Source: Candidatus Tritonobacter lacicola
Lineage (GTDB): Bacteria; Auribacterota; Tritonobacteria; Tritonobacterales; Tritonobacteraceae
Assembly: GCA_030765135.1 (NCBI GenBank)
Contig: JAVCDC010000077.1
Coordinates: 20,400-84,399, forward strand
Length of the DNA: 64,000 bases
Direction: 5' to 3'
Within the stretch, counting starts at the first letter, position 1. Every line of letters begins with the position of its first letter. The position numbers and the translations under genes are program-made. The notes below the pieces were generated by a model. The model was not told the DNA's origin and searched no databases. It saw only the letters and a list, made by a program, of their open reading frames with translations. Below are positions 1 to 11,809 of this stretch, in pieces.

Positions 1-841
1 CCAGCTTCTTGAACTTCTTCATCAGGGACTTCGTCACGTGCCCGGGCCCGCCCAGGCCGATCTTCCTGCCGTCGACCTTGACAACCGGGACTATCTCGGC
101 AGCCGTGCCGGTGAGGAAACACTCATCGGCATTGTAGATGTCGTGGCGTGTCATAACAATGGGCTTGACCACCATGCCGGAGTCCCTGGCGATATCTATG
201 ACACACGCTCTCGTTATACCCTCGAGTACTCCCATATATATGGAGGGAGTAAATATGACCCCCTTTCTCACGGTGAAAATGTTGTCCCCCGTGCACTCGG
301 AAACGAAACCGAACGAATTCAGCATGACTGCCTCCGGCAAACCCGAGTTAAGGGCCTCTATCTTGGCCAGTATGTTATTAAGGTAATTGAGAGATTTTAT
401 CCTGGGGCTGACGGCCTCCGCGATGTTCCTCTGCGTGCCGACCGTGATGACGGTGAGACCCTCCCTGTAAAACCTCGGCGGATAGAGAATAATTTTATCC
501 ACGATGATTATGATCTGCGGGTTCCTGCACGTGAAGGGATTAAGGCCGAGCGAACCTGCCCCACGTGTAACAATCAGCCGGATATAGGCATTCTTGAGCT
601 TGTTGAGCCTGACAGCCCTGATAACATCCCCGGTAAGCTTATCCTTCGATGCGGGGATCTCCAGCATGATCGACGTGGCCGATTCGTAGAGCCTATCGAT
701 ATGATCGCGGAGCTTGAATACCCGGCCGTTGTAAACCCGGATGCCCTCGAAGATGCCGTCGCCGTAGAGCAGGCCGTGATCGAAGACCGAAACCTTCGCC
801 GTCCTCTTCGAATAATATTTGCCGTTGATAGATATCTTCAT
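1..841 (-). CDS. ilvE: Branched-chain amino acid aminotransferase, C-terminus cut by window edge
   Basis: Absent from the ORF track because its stop lies outside the window; I translated it by hand from the ATG at 841, and the frame stays open for 280 codons to base 1. The fold-type IV aminotransferase signature is clear: FDHGLLYGDGIFEGIR near residue 20, the PLP-lysine context SPRIKSLNYLNN near 150, and the FLTGTAAEI motif near 250. The enzyme moves amino groups between Leu/Ile/Val and their 2-oxo acids using PLP, in the cytoplasm. Family members run about 290-310 residues, so only a short C-terminal piece is missing. It starts 4 nt after the lolD stop, so it is probably the last gene of the lysS-lolC-lolD transcript. 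D-amino-acid or ADC-lyase relatives are less likely given the motifs. Confidence 0.93.
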   Translation of the reverse strand, partial: MKISINGKYYSKRTAKVSVFDHGLLYGDGIFEGIRVYNGRVFKLRDHIDRLYESATSIMLEIPASKDKLTGDVIRAVRLNKLKNAYIRLIVTRGAGSLGLNPFTCRNPQIIIIVDKIILYPPRFYREGLTVITVGTQRNIAEAVSPRIKSLNYLNNILAKIEALNSGLPEAVMLNSFGFVSECTGDNIFTVRKGVIFTPSIYMGVLEGITRACVIDIARDSGMVVKPIVMTRHDIYNADECFLTGTAAEIVPVVKVDGRKIGLGGPGHVTKSLMKKFKKL

Positions 842-845
842 CGCT

Positions 846-1574
846 TCACAGTCCCCCTCGTCCGTTGCCCTCAACAACACGCCCGTCAATCATTCTTACC
901 GTCCTGTTTCCTATCCCGCTCAGCTCCGGATCGTGCGTAACGACCAGAAACGTCTGTCCCTTCTCCCGCGCAAGTCCGGCCAGCAACTCGTGGAGCCGTC
1001 GGCTCGTCTCCGTGTCGAGGTTGCCGCTCGGCTCATCGGCCATGACTATCTTAGGCCTGTTCATGAGAGCCCTGGCAATCGCAACCCGCTGCTGCTCCCC
1101 TCCGGAAAGCTCCCGGGGCTTATGGCCCGTTCGCTCCTCCAGGCCGACGTCGGAAAGGAGTTCCAGCGCCCTCATCCTCAGCTCCGTCCGTCGCCTACGG
1201 CTGTCGTTGAATATCATCGCCGGAAGAAGGACGTTCTCGAGGGCCGTGAACTCCGGAAGAAGATGATAAAACTGGAAGACGAAACCGACCTTCCTGTTCC
1301 TCACCCTGGCCCTCTCCCGCTCCCCCAGCGCGAAGAGATCCACCCCATCAAGAAACACCTTCCCTGACGTCGGGACATCGAGCCCTCCGAGAAGATGGAG
1401 AAGGGTGCTCTTCCCCACGCCCGAAGAGCCCATTATTATGAGGACCTCTCCTCCTCGAACCTCCAGGTCGATGCCCTTGAGGACCTCGAGACTCTTTCGC
1501 CCCATACTATAAGATTTGTGGAGATTCCGCGCAACCAGTAACTGGTCTCCCCTCTTTTGCCCGGGTCCGTTCAT
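846..1574 (-). CDS. lolD: Lipoprotein-releasing ABC transporter ATPase LolD
   Basis: A 242-residue ABC ATPase. Walker A GSSGVGKST is at about 49-57, the Q-loop is in FVFQFYHLLPEF, the signature is LSGGEQQRVAIARAL and Walker B is VMADEPSGNLD. The LolD/MacB-type family powers extraction of outer-membrane lipoproteins from the inner membrane to LolA. The assignment to Lol rather than MacB or FtsE follows from the LolC/E-type permease next upstream on the same strand. A repeat-filled gap of about 180 nt separates the two genes. The start at 1574 (MNGPGQ) gives a normal family length. Confidence 0.9.
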   Translation of the reverse strand: MNGPGQKRGDQLLVARNLHKSYSMGRKSLEVLKGIDLEVRGGEVLIIMGSSGVGKSTLLHLLGGLDVPTSGKVFLDGVDLFALGERERARVRNRKVGFVFQFYHLLPEFTALENVLLPAMIFNDSRRRRTELRMRALELLSDVGLEERTGHKPRELSGGEQQRVAIARALMNRPKIVMADEPSGNLDTETSRRLHELLAGLAREKGQTFLVVTHDPELSGIGNRTVRMIDGRVVEGNGRGGL

Positions 1575-1620
1575 CGAACTGTCATCCTGTGTCTCTTTAC
1601 AACTTGTCTAATGCAAAGCA

Positions 1621-1690
1621 TCTAATAACCAATCACCAAGAAACAAGGTACAAACAATAACCAATAATCAATATCCAATGACCAAACCGC
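1621..1690. repeat. AT-rich dispersed repeat, AACCAATAACCA word family
   Basis: Runs of imperfect words such as ACCAATCACCAAG, CAATAACCAATAATCA and CCAATGACCAAA fill the lolC-lolD gap. The same word family recurs at 35.9-36.06 kb. ORF 1633-1848 on the minus strand is a by-product of it. Similar strings are common between genes in many environmental genomes, and no function is known to me. Confidence 0.6.
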
Positions 1691-1757
1691 TTGATTATTG
1701 AATTATATATCTTGGTTGTTAGACCTCTATTGCAGTTCGTAGTATATAGCGCCCCTA

Positions 1758-2987
1758 TTATTCGTATCGTAAAGCTTCCACCGGTTTCAGGCGTGACGCC
1801 TTCCATGAGGGATAGAGGGCCGCACAAATGCTCATCGCCACCGCGCACAGCGAAATAACGACCACGTCCTTCATGAAGATATCTGCGGGTATCCTATCAA
1901 AATAGTAGACATCGCTCGGAAAGAGCTGAAAACCGGTGACCTGCCCCACGAAATCGGCAATAGGATTGATGTTCGCCGCGAACCACACGCCGGCCAGAAC
2001 GCCGAAGATCACTCCCATAACGCCGATGATGAACCCCTCGAGCGTGAATATGGTCATGACGCTCCGGGAGCTGCACCCGAGGGCCTTCAGTATGCCGATG
2101 TCCTTAGTCTTCACCATCACCATCATGATGAGAGTGCTGATGATGTTCAGCGCTGCCACCAGGATGATAAAGATGAGGATGATGAACATGACCTTCTTCT
2201 CCATTTTTACTGCCGAGAAGAGCGTGGGATTGAGGTCCATCCAGCCCAGCACCCTATAGCTGGAGCCGAGGAGCACTCGGAGGCTCTTCTTGAGATCGTG
2301 GGCCTTTTCCAGTTTGTCCGTGGAAAGGCTCAGTCCGCTCACGCCGCCGCCGATCCTGAAGAGCTTCTGGGCAGTGTCGAGGGAGACATAGGCCATGTTG
2401 GCGTCGTACTCGTACATGCCTGAGTCGAAGATGCCGACGACCTCGCTCTCGACCACTATCTGGACGGGACCCGATGGCGTCTGGACCTGGGAGGGGGATA
2501 TGATCTTCGCAACATCCCCCTCAAGAAGGCCCAGTCTCTTGGAAAGCTCTTCGCCCAGGATGATACCGTCCCCCTGGAAGTCAAGGCCGCCCTTGACGAT
2601 ATACCTGCTGATGGCGGAGACCTCCTGCTCTTTTTTCGGGTCTATCCCCCGCACGACGAACCCCATGGCCTTCCCGTGAGCCCGCAGCAGCGCCTGCCCG
2701 GTGATGAACGGCGCGCCGGCGGTCACGCCGTCGACCAAGAGAACCCGGTCGAGCACCTCCTGATAGTCGTGCATATTGCCCCTCGTACTGTGGATCGTGA
2801 GGTGAGAGAAGGTGCCCATCAGCTTCTCCTCGAGCTCGCGTTCGAAGCCGCCCATCACACTGAGAACGACGATTAAAATCATGACGCCGGCCCCGACCCC
2901 CACCACGGAGAATATCCTATTGAGGAGAAGGGACTGCTTCCGCATGGAGCTGAGATAGCGCCAACTTATGAAAAGCTCGAATCTCAT
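1758..2987 (-). CDS. lolC: Lipoprotein-releasing ABC transporter permease, LolC/LolE family
   Basis: A 409-residue inner-membrane permease with the LolC/E architecture. One TM helix lies near residues 22-45 and follows the typical start MRFELFISWRYL. A large periplasmic domain (about 50-265) comes next, then three TM helices in the FtsX/MacB region (about 270-400). It ends PSWKASRLKPVEALRYE, the typical tail of the family. With LolD it would release lipoproteins to LolA. Only one permease gene is seen, so the transporter may be a homodimer, as in Lol systems with a single LolF/LolCE protein. The start ATG overlaps the lysS stop (ATGA, 2984-2987), which implies translational coupling. Confidence 0.9.
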   Translation of the reverse strand: MRFELFISWRYLSSMRKQSLLLNRIFSVVGVGAGVMILIVVLSVMGGFERELEEKLMGTFSHLTIHSTRGNMHDYQEVLDRVLLVDGVTAGAPFITGQALLRAHGKAMGFVVRGIDPKKEQEVSAISRYIVKGGLDFQGDGIILGEELSKRLGLLEGDVAKIISPSQVQTPSGPVQIVVESEVVGIFDSGMYEYDANMAYVSLDTAQKLFRIGGGVSGLSLSTDKLEKAHDLKKSLRVLLGSSYRVLGWMDLNPTLFSAVKMEKKVMFIILIFIILVAALNIISTLIMMVMVKTKDIGILKALGCSSRSVMTIFTLEGFIIGVMGVIFGVLAGVWFAANINPIADFVGQVTGFQLFPSDVYYFDRIPADIFMKDVVVISLCAVAMSICAALYPSWKASRLKPVEALRYE

Positions 2988-4423
2988 GAACTCTCGGGCC
3001 TCAGCTGCGGGAAGAGGATGACCTCGCGTATGGACGCCTTGCCGGTGAGGATCATAACGAGCCTGTCGATGCCTATCCCGAGGCCGCCGGCGGGCGGCAT
3101 TCCGTGCTCAAGGGCCGTGACAAAATCATCGTCCAGCTCCCGCCCCTCCTTCTCGCCGCTCCTGAGCTGCCTTTCAAACCGCTTCCTCTGCTCGATCGGG
3201 TCGTTCAGCTCGGAGTACGCGTTGGCCAGCTCCTCGCCCCCGGCGAAGAGCTCGAAGCGCTCGCACAGGGACGGGTTATCATCTCTCGCCCTGGCAAGGG
3301 GAGACAACGGTACGGGGTAATCCGTCACGAAGGTCGGATCGATGAACTTCGGGGAAGCGGCTTTCTCCAGGATCTCATTCATGACCTCCTCGTCCGACGA
3401 GCAGCCGGAGACGTCCAGGTCGAGGCAGCCCGCAACCTCCCGAACGTCCATCTTGTCGCCCGGCTTCACGCCCCCCGCTTCGCGAACTGCGTCCTCGAAG
3501 GTGAGGCGGCGCCACGGTGGGGAGAGGTCGATCCGACGCCCCTCGCCGTCGGTAACACCGGTCCCCCCGCAGACCTCCATCGCGACGTGGGCGATCAGCT
3601 CCTCCGTCAGGGTCATCATATCCGTGTAGTCGGCGTAGGCCCAGTAGACCTCGAGCATTGTGAACTCGGGGTTATGAAAGCGGGACAGCCCCTCGTTCCT
3701 GAAGCTCCTGTTGAGCTCGTATATCTTCTCGAACCCACCCACGAGGAGACGTTTCAGGAACAGCTCGGGAGCAATGCGCAGGTACAGGTCGGCATCGAGG
3801 GCGTTGTGATGGGTGCGAAAGGGCTCCGCCACCGCGCCCCCGATCCTCTCCTGCATCATCGGCGTCTCGACCTCGAGGAAACCCCGGCCGTCCAGAAACG
3901 CCCGTATGGTCGAGATGGCGCGGGACCTCGTGACGAACGTTTCCTTCACGCCCGGGTTCGAGATCAGGTCCAGGTAGCGCTTCCTGAACCTCGTTTCGAT
4001 GTCCTTGAGGCCGTGCCACTTCTCGGGGAGGGGCCTCAACGCCTTGGCCAGAATTTTCAATTCATTGACCTTAAGCGTTATTTCCCCCGTGTTCGTCCTG
4101 AAGAGCTCCCCCTCGGCGCCCAGGATGTCGCCCACGTCGCACTTCTTGAAGAGCTCGTAGGGCCGCTCCCCCACCACGTCCCTCCTGACATATATCTGGA
4201 GCTTCCCGCTACAATCGCTTATGTCGGCGAAAGCCGTGCGGCCGTGCCGCCGGTATGCGGTCAGTCTCCCCGCAACCCTCAACGCCCGGCCCTCCCGGTA
4301 ATCTTCATGGGCCGACCGCGCGCGGTCCCTCCGGAGATATCGTCCGCCGTAGAGCGAAACACCCATCTCCAAGAGCTCCTCCACGCGCTTCTTCTTCTGC
4401 CTGATCTGGTCCTCGAGCTTCAT
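2984..4423 (-). CDS. lysS: Lysyl-tRNA synthetase, class II
   Basis: A 479-residue class II LysRS. An N-terminal OB-fold anticodon domain (about 45-150) is followed by the catalytic domain. Motif 2 is in YELNRSFRNEGLSRFHNPEFTMLE and motif 3 is in GGLGIGIDRLVMILT near the C-terminus. It charges tRNA-Lys in the cytoplasm. Length is slightly under the usual ~490-505 and nothing appears missing. It lies downstream of prfB, the same neighbour pair as in E. coli (prfB-lysS), and its stop overlaps the lolC start. Confidence 0.97.
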   Translation of the reverse strand: MKLEDQIRQKKKRVEELLEMGVSLYGGRYLRRDRARSAHEDYREGRALRVAGRLTAYRRHGRTAFADISDCSGKLQIYVRRDVVGERPYELFKKCDVGDILGAEGELFRTNTGEITLKVNELKILAKALRPLPEKWHGLKDIETRFRKRYLDLISNPGVKETFVTRSRAISTIRAFLDGRGFLEVETPMMQERIGGAVAEPFRTHHNALDADLYLRIAPELFLKRLLVGGFEKIYELNRSFRNEGLSRFHNPEFTMLEVYWAYADYTDMMTLTEELIAHVAMEVCGGTGVTDGEGRRIDLSPPWRRLTFEDAVREAGGVKPGDKMDVREVAGCLDLDVSGCSSDEEVMNEILEKAASPKFIDPTFVTDYPVPLSPLARARDDNPSLCERFELFAGGEELANAYSELNDPIEQRKRFERQLRSGEKEGRELDDDFVTALEHGMPPAGGLGIGIDRLVMILTGKASIREVILFPQLRPESS

Positions 4424-4471
4424 GTCAGTTCACTCTATCCTTCGCTAATGACTTAAGAAATAATACCTCTT

Positions 4472-4504
4472 GGGTAGGGGCGGGTTTCAAACCCGCCCCT
4501 ACCC
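4472..4504. repeat. Perfect 16-bp inverted repeat (REP-like), overlaps prfB stop
   Basis: GGGTAGGGGCGGGTTT and its exact complement are separated by a single C. The palindrome lies between prfB and lysS and supplies the prfB stop codon (TAG at 4501-4499). It would fold into a very stable hairpin in the prfB-lysS mRNA but has no U-tract, so it looks like a REP-type element or mRNA stabiliser rather than a terminator. Very similar palindromes are widespread in bacterial intergenic regions (recalled, not searched). Confidence 0.8.
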
Positions 4505-5603
4505 TTTGACTGTGGACCTCAGGTACGCGTCTATGAAGCGGTCTATATCACCGTCCATTACACCACGGACGTTCCCCACTTCCACTTTCGTGCGGTGGTC
4601 CTTGACCATATTGTAGGGATGAAAAACGTACGACCGTATCTGGCTTCCCCACGCTATCTCCATCTTCTCGCCATACTGCTTCCTTATCTCCTCCTCCTTC
4701 TTCGTCCTCTCCATCTCGTACAGCCTCGCCCGCAGAACCTTCATCGCGGAGGCCTTGTTCTTGTGCTGGGACCGCTCGTTCTGGCATGTTACGACCAGGC
4801 CCGTGGGGATATGTGTAATCCGCACCGCCGAGTCCGTGACGTTCACATGCTGACCGCCGGCCCCGCTCGAGCGGAACGTGTCTACACGGAGATCCTTTTC
4901 GTTTATCTCCATCTCGCCGTCGTCCGCGATCTCCGGGATGACCTCGACAGAGGCGAAAGAGGTGTGCCGTCTCTTGCCCGAGTCAAAGGGGGATATCCTG
5001 ACCAGCCTGTGGACCCCTTTCTCCGCCCTGAGAAAACCGAAGGCGTAGTCACCCTTGATTCCGATTGTCACGCTCTTGATCCCCGCCTCTTCACCCGGAA
5101 GAAGGTTGTAGTCAACGATACCGTAACCCTTCCTCTCACACCACCGCCCGTACATCCTGAGAAGCATCTCCGCCCAGTCGCATGACTCCGTCCCGCCCGC
5201 CCCCGCGTTGATGCTCAGGATCGCGTTGCTCCTGTCATGCTCCCCGCTCAGGAGTGCCTTCAGCTCGAATGAACCAACTTCAACCGCCAGCTCTTCGATC
5301 TCGAGGGCGATCTCCCCGAGCAGCGAAGCGCCGTCGGAGTCGGAGGAAGCGAGCTCTATCATCTCCTCCATATCGGCGGCCTTCTTCTCGAAAGCCCGGA
5401 TAGCATCGGTCGGATTCTTGAGGGATGAGAGCTCGTCCACCAATACCCGGGCCCGTTCGCGCGCCTCCCAGAAAGAAGGGGCCGCCATGAGCTCCTCAAT
5501 CTCGGCTATCCGTGAGAGCTTGGCCGGGACGTCAAAGATACACCCGCATCCGAAGGACCCGTTGCCTGGTGTCCTCTAATTTCGCTTTTACTTCTTCATA
5601 CAT
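4499..5603 (-). CDS. prfB: Peptide chain release factor 2, with programmed +1 frameshift
   Basis: The ORF track starts at 5488, but the real gene starts at ATG 5603. A 23-codon zero frame (MYEEVKAKLEDTRQRV...VYL) ends in TAT CTT TGA C, the canonical RF2 frameshift site (CTTTGAC at 5537-5531). Slipping +1 past the in-frame UGA continues DVPAKLSRIAEIEELMAAPSFW and gives a product of about 367 aa, the normal RF2 length. RF2 identity comes from SPF in RISPFDSGKRR (stop recognition) and GGQ in SGAGGQHVN (peptide release). RF2 reads UAA and UGA. When RF2 is scarce the ribosome pauses at UGA and shifts, which gives autoregulation. The upstream SD-like stimulator is weak here. The gene's own stop is UAG, which RF2 does not read. 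Confidence 0.96.
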
Positions 5604-5631
5604 AAATTAGCTCGCTTAACTCGCAAATTTA
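5603..5631. repeat. GCTCGC palindrome family, copy 1 (at prfB start)
   Basis: TAAATTAGCTCGC...GCAAATTTA forms an imperfect ~29-bp palindrome. On the minus strand it reads up to the prfB initiation codon (GCTAATTTATG), so it would place a hairpin at or just before the start. Other copies are at 14334, 20383, 27713, 34922 and 51373, with a degenerate one near 41920. Confidence 0.75.
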
Positions 5632-5715
5632 TTACGGATTACAGCCTATAGCTTATGAACTTAACTCAAAAGCTATAACAATATATATGGAAAGAGGCAT
5701 ATCAGGAATACAAAT

Positions 5716-7257
5716 TTACGCTCCCCCTATGCCGGGCCTCTTCCGGAAACAGGCACAAATAAGGGAAACGAATGCGAGAATAAGGCACGCCATTGAAAAG
5801 ACATCTCCGTGCTCAGCGTAGAAAGTCCCCCCGCCGCCGGGACGCACGGAGGCCGTAAGATGCCCCTCCACGAAGATATCATAACCACCGGGGCCCTTTA
5901 ACCTGGCGTACTCCCGCCCGTACCGGTCGATAAAACATGAGACGCCGGTATTGGCGCACCTGACCATCGGCACCCTGTTTTCGACGGTCCTGAACGTTCC
6001 CATGGCGAGATGCTGATACGGCTCGCACGAGCGCCAGAACCAGGCGTCGTTGGTAATGTTTATGAGGAGCCTGGCACCGTTCTTAACGAAGCGGCGCACC
6101 ACGTCCGGAAAGGCGTCCTCGAAACATATAAGGACCCCGACGGGGGCGCCTTTCACGGTGACGACCTTGTAATCCTGCCCGAACGAGAAATCCTGCTCGA
6201 AGGGAACCATGGATGCTATGAAGAAGAGGAGCTTCCTGAAGGGGACGTACTCGCCGAAGATGACAAGATGGATCTTGTCGTACCTGTCCGTCACGTTCTT
6301 CTCCGGTGAGATGAAGAAAGCGCTGTTGTAATAAATATCTTGTCCTTCAACACTCTCCGCGTGGGTCGAGCCTACAATAAAGTGGCACCGGCCCTCGTCG
6401 ATGACATCGGTCACAAGGCCCTGCAGCTCCGGGTCGTACTGCAGGTAGCCGGGCAGCGCCGTCTCCGGCCAGATGAGAATGTCGGGCCCGTCCCTCAGGG
6501 CGGCCATGGAGAGCCTCCTGTACTGGCCCATGATGACGGGTTTTTCAGCGGGATCCCACTTGAAGTGCTGCTCGATGTTACCCTGGACCACGGTGATTTT
6601 GAGCGACGGCTCCGGACCGGGAGGGGAGGAGAGGACGCGCTTACCGTAAAGGAGAACGGCAAGCACCACCGCCGTGGCCGCTACGAGAGGAGCGATCGAT
6701 ACCAGAAAGCCGCGCCGTGCGCGAATACCGCAGAGAAAGCCGTAGAGCGCAACGTTCACCATCACGATGAGAAACGATATGCCGTAGACACCCGTGAACT
6801 CGCATATCTGGATGAGATGTGTCGCCGTGTACTGGGTCGTTCCGGCCACCCCCCAGGGGAAGCCCGTTATGAGGCGGCTGCGTAAGAGCTCGAGGCCAAC
6901 CCACGCGCACGGCGCCGATACGATCAGGGGGACGGGGCGGCACCTTTTCAGCCGGTTGAAAATGACGGCGAAGATTGCGGGGTAAATGGAGATGTACGCC
7001 GATAAGACGATCCAGCCCGCGACGGTCACGTGACAAAGCCAGTAAAGGGAGCCGAAATTGTAAACGGCGCCCATCAGGTAGCCCAGGCCAAACGCCCTTC
7101 CGGGCCTCTTTCCCTCTATGGCGAACAGCAGGGGAAGCAGGCAGGCCCACGGCAGGAAGCTCCAGCCCGGCCGGGGAAACGCCGCCACAAGCATCAAACC
7201 CGACAGGACCGACAACAAGATATCTATATTACCCTTCCTTAATCTACTGCCGTTCAT
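5716..7257 (-). CDS. lnt: Apolipoprotein N-acyltransferase
   Basis: A 513-residue integral membrane enzyme. About six to seven N-terminal TM helices (residues ~10-205) precede a nitrilase-like domain (about 220-480), and a final TM helix sits near the C-terminus. The catalytic triad of the family is visible: E265 in WPETALPGY, K328 in YDKIHL and C378 in VLICFEDAF. It adds the third acyl chain to diacylated lipoproteins at the inner membrane, the step before Lol-dependent sorting; the lolC/lolD genes lie on the same strand about 3-5 kb downstream. It precedes prfB with a gap of about 110 nt that carries a palindromic repeat. Confidence 0.95.
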   Translation of the reverse strand: MNGSRLRKGNIDILLSVLSGLMLVAAFPRPGWSFLPWACLLPLLFAIEGKRPGRAFGLGYLMGAVYNFGSLYWLCHVTVAGWIVLSAYISIYPAIFAVIFNRLKRCRPVPLIVSAPCAWVGLELLRSRLITGFPWGVAGTTQYTATHLIQICEFTGVYGISFLIVMVNVALYGFLCGIRARRGFLVSIAPLVAATAVVLAVLLYGKRVLSSPPGPEPSLKITVVQGNIEQHFKWDPAEKPVIMGQYRRLSMAALRDGPDILIWPETALPGYLQYDPELQGLVTDVIDEGRCHFIVGSTHAESVEGQDIYYNSAFFISPEKNVTDRYDKIHLVIFGEYVPFRKLLFFIASMVPFEQDFSFGQDYKVVTVKGAPVGVLICFEDAFPDVVRRFVKNGARLLINITNDAWFWRSCEPYQHLAMGTFRTVENRVPMVRCANTGVSCFIDRYGREYARLKGPGGYDIFVEGHLTASVRPGGGGTFYAEHGDVFSMACLILAFVSLICACFRKRPGIGGA

Positions 7258-7425
7258 GGGAATTCCAATTTAAACTGCTTGGGCCTTTGTGAATTTATTC
7301 ATTGGAGTTTGTTTCGGATTTCGAGTTTCGAATTTAGGATTTTACAGCTAAGAGACCGGGAAAACAGCTTTTTAATTAATCAGGAGAGTGTGGTAGGCAT
7401 TGAAGGCTGGTGTAAAAAGGGTAGT

Positions 7426-10470
<3,045 letters not shown>

Positions 10471-10569
10471 GGTAGCAGCGGTTATAAGTTGAAGATTAAA
10501 TCACTATCCCTATTGCGCGTGTTACTATAAATAGTCACCATGGAGATCACGGATTCCACGGAGAAGATA

Positions 10570-10942
10570 CTAGAGAACAAACCTTTTGATGCCCTGCTTC
10601 AGGATTTTAACATTGAAGTTAATAATCAATCCTACCGTAATGGCGGACAATTTCATATACGTGAGAATCTGAGCTTCGTGGATAGGAAGTATTTTTTTTC
10701 GCACTCTTCAATTCAACGATCAGTTTGTTCCTTACCAATATATCTATACGGTAACCGCAATCCAGCTTCACTCCTTTGTACTCGATAGGTATGGGAACCT
10801 GCAGTTTGAACGGGATATCATTTAAGCTTAACTCCCGGGCCAGGCATTGTTCATAGGTCGTCTCCAGCAGCCCCGGCCCCAGTACCCTGTGAACTTCAAT
10901 GGCGCATCCAATAACTTCCTGGGTTAGTTTCTCATATTTCAC
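10570..10942 (-). pseudogene. GxxExxY family protein, frameshifted in an A8 run
   Basis: The track ORF (10619-10942, GTG start) begins as a GxxExxY protein ([25 protein letters not shown]...[12 protein letters not shown]...IVELKSA). It then leaves frame at eight A residues (T8 at 10692-10699 on the plus strand). Removing one A restores the conserved family tail [22 protein letters not shown] and ends GIKRFVL at TAG 10572-10570, for a total of about 123 aa. The family has a PD-(D/E)XK-like fold and unknown function, and is usually found beside dispersed intergenic repeats, as here (CACGGAG words on both sides). The shift could be mutation, sequencing error or polymerase slippage. Confidence 0.85.
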
Positions 10943-11021
10943 TCCGTGTTCTCCGTGTGCTCCGTGGTTTCAAATAAAGCTTCGTTCCCGTAAAAATGGA
11001 AGTGTACCAAAGTATAAGGGG

Positions 11022-11396
11022 TTAAACCTTCTGCAAGGTTATTGTATCGCCGTCCCTGACGGACTTCAAGACCATCGGGTCGCCGTTGACCTTCCCGATA
11101 ATGTTTACGGCGCTCGCCGGGCGCACCTCCCCGGCAACGCTTATGGGCGTAGGGCCGAAGAATATACAGAAGGCACTGCCCGCCGGCCAGTAGCCGATGT
11201 CTCCCACTTCGACAATCTCTCTCGCAGTCTCGTCGAGGCTTTCATCAACAGGAATTGCGAAGTATATCTCATCCCCCCACGTGCTGACGGCGCCCTCGAT
11301 GGGCATCTCATCCGCCACCTTTTTCGCCGTTCCCGAATCGTTGAGCTCCGCCTCGAGTGCGACCTCCCCCGCCTTTATCTTTATCCTCGTTCCCAT
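11022..11396 (-). CDS. TM1367-type cyclophilin-like protein
   Basis: A 124-residue soluble protein with the pattern of the cyclophilin-like beta-barrel family typified by TM1367. Features are an IKIKAGEVALEAELNDSGTAKKVADEMP start, a WGDEIYFAIPV strand, VGDIGYWPAGSAFCIFFGPTPIS in the middle and VNIIGKVNGD before the C-terminus. The fold resembles cyclophilin, but peptidyl-prolyl isomerase activity has not been established for the family, so no function is claimed. I chose the ATG at 11396, preceded by AGGGG, over the track's TTG at 11402. It stands alone between a frameshifted gene and a small lipoprotein. Confidence 0.75.
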   Translation of the reverse strand: MGTRIKIKAGEVALEAELNDSGTAKKVADEMPIEGAVSTWGDEIYFAIPVDESLDETAREIVEVGDIGYWPAGSAFCIFFGPTPISVAGEVRPASAVNIIGKVNGDPMVLKSVRDGDTITLQKV

Positions 11397-11446
11397 ACCC
11401 AACCCCTATTGTCATAGCCTGCGAGAACCAAACTCATAAAACTTCT

Positions 11447-11650
11447 TTAATACTCTGACCGCCACTTCCTGGCTTTTCTCTGCTCCTCCATCTTCTCGAG
11501 GACGTAGTTCGGTGCATAGACGCCGTCGTAGTGATCGGCGTCCGGCTTGTCGTCCTCCCGGTCGGCAAAATGGCTGCAGCCGGATAAAGCCATCGTGCCG
11601 GATGACAGAAGCAGCGCGGCGGCAAGCATTCTTGTAAATCGTGCCTTCAT
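11447..11650 (-). CDS. Small lipoprotein of unknown function
   Basis: A 67-residue protein with a lipoprotein signal: MKAR, a hydrophobic stretch, then the lipobox LSGC (Cys near residue 25). The mature part is only about 43 residues, charged, and ends in a basic EEQRKARKWRSEY. No family is recognised. The lipobox suggests it is a substrate of Lgt/Lsp/Lnt and probably of Lol. It lies divergent from the YfhO-like gene. The overlapping ORF 11434-11625 is a shadow. Confidence 0.65.
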   Translation of the reverse strand: MKARFTRMLAAALLLSSGTMALSGCSHFADREDDKPDADHYDGVYAPNYVLEKMEEQRKARKWRSEY

Positions 11651-11809
11651 AATTTCGATTACATTAAATCATTCCCCGGCACACTAAAACTCACCACACC
11701 GGTATTTGTAGTATATAGTTCCGGCGAAGCGGGAGCACTAATAAATTTACGGTCTTAATTCACCCGATTTATGGGTTGAAGCGGCGGGACCGGAGGCTAT
11801 AATAAAACC

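Noticed and set aside
1633-1848. 71-residue minus-strand ORF
   Set aside because: Made of the AACCAATAACC repeat plus antiphase lolC sequence.
3104-4456. 450-residue plus-strand ORF
   Set aside because: Antisense of lysS, no family pattern.
10540-10788. 82-residue plus-strand ORF
   Set aside because: Antisense of the GxxExxY gene and flanking repeat.
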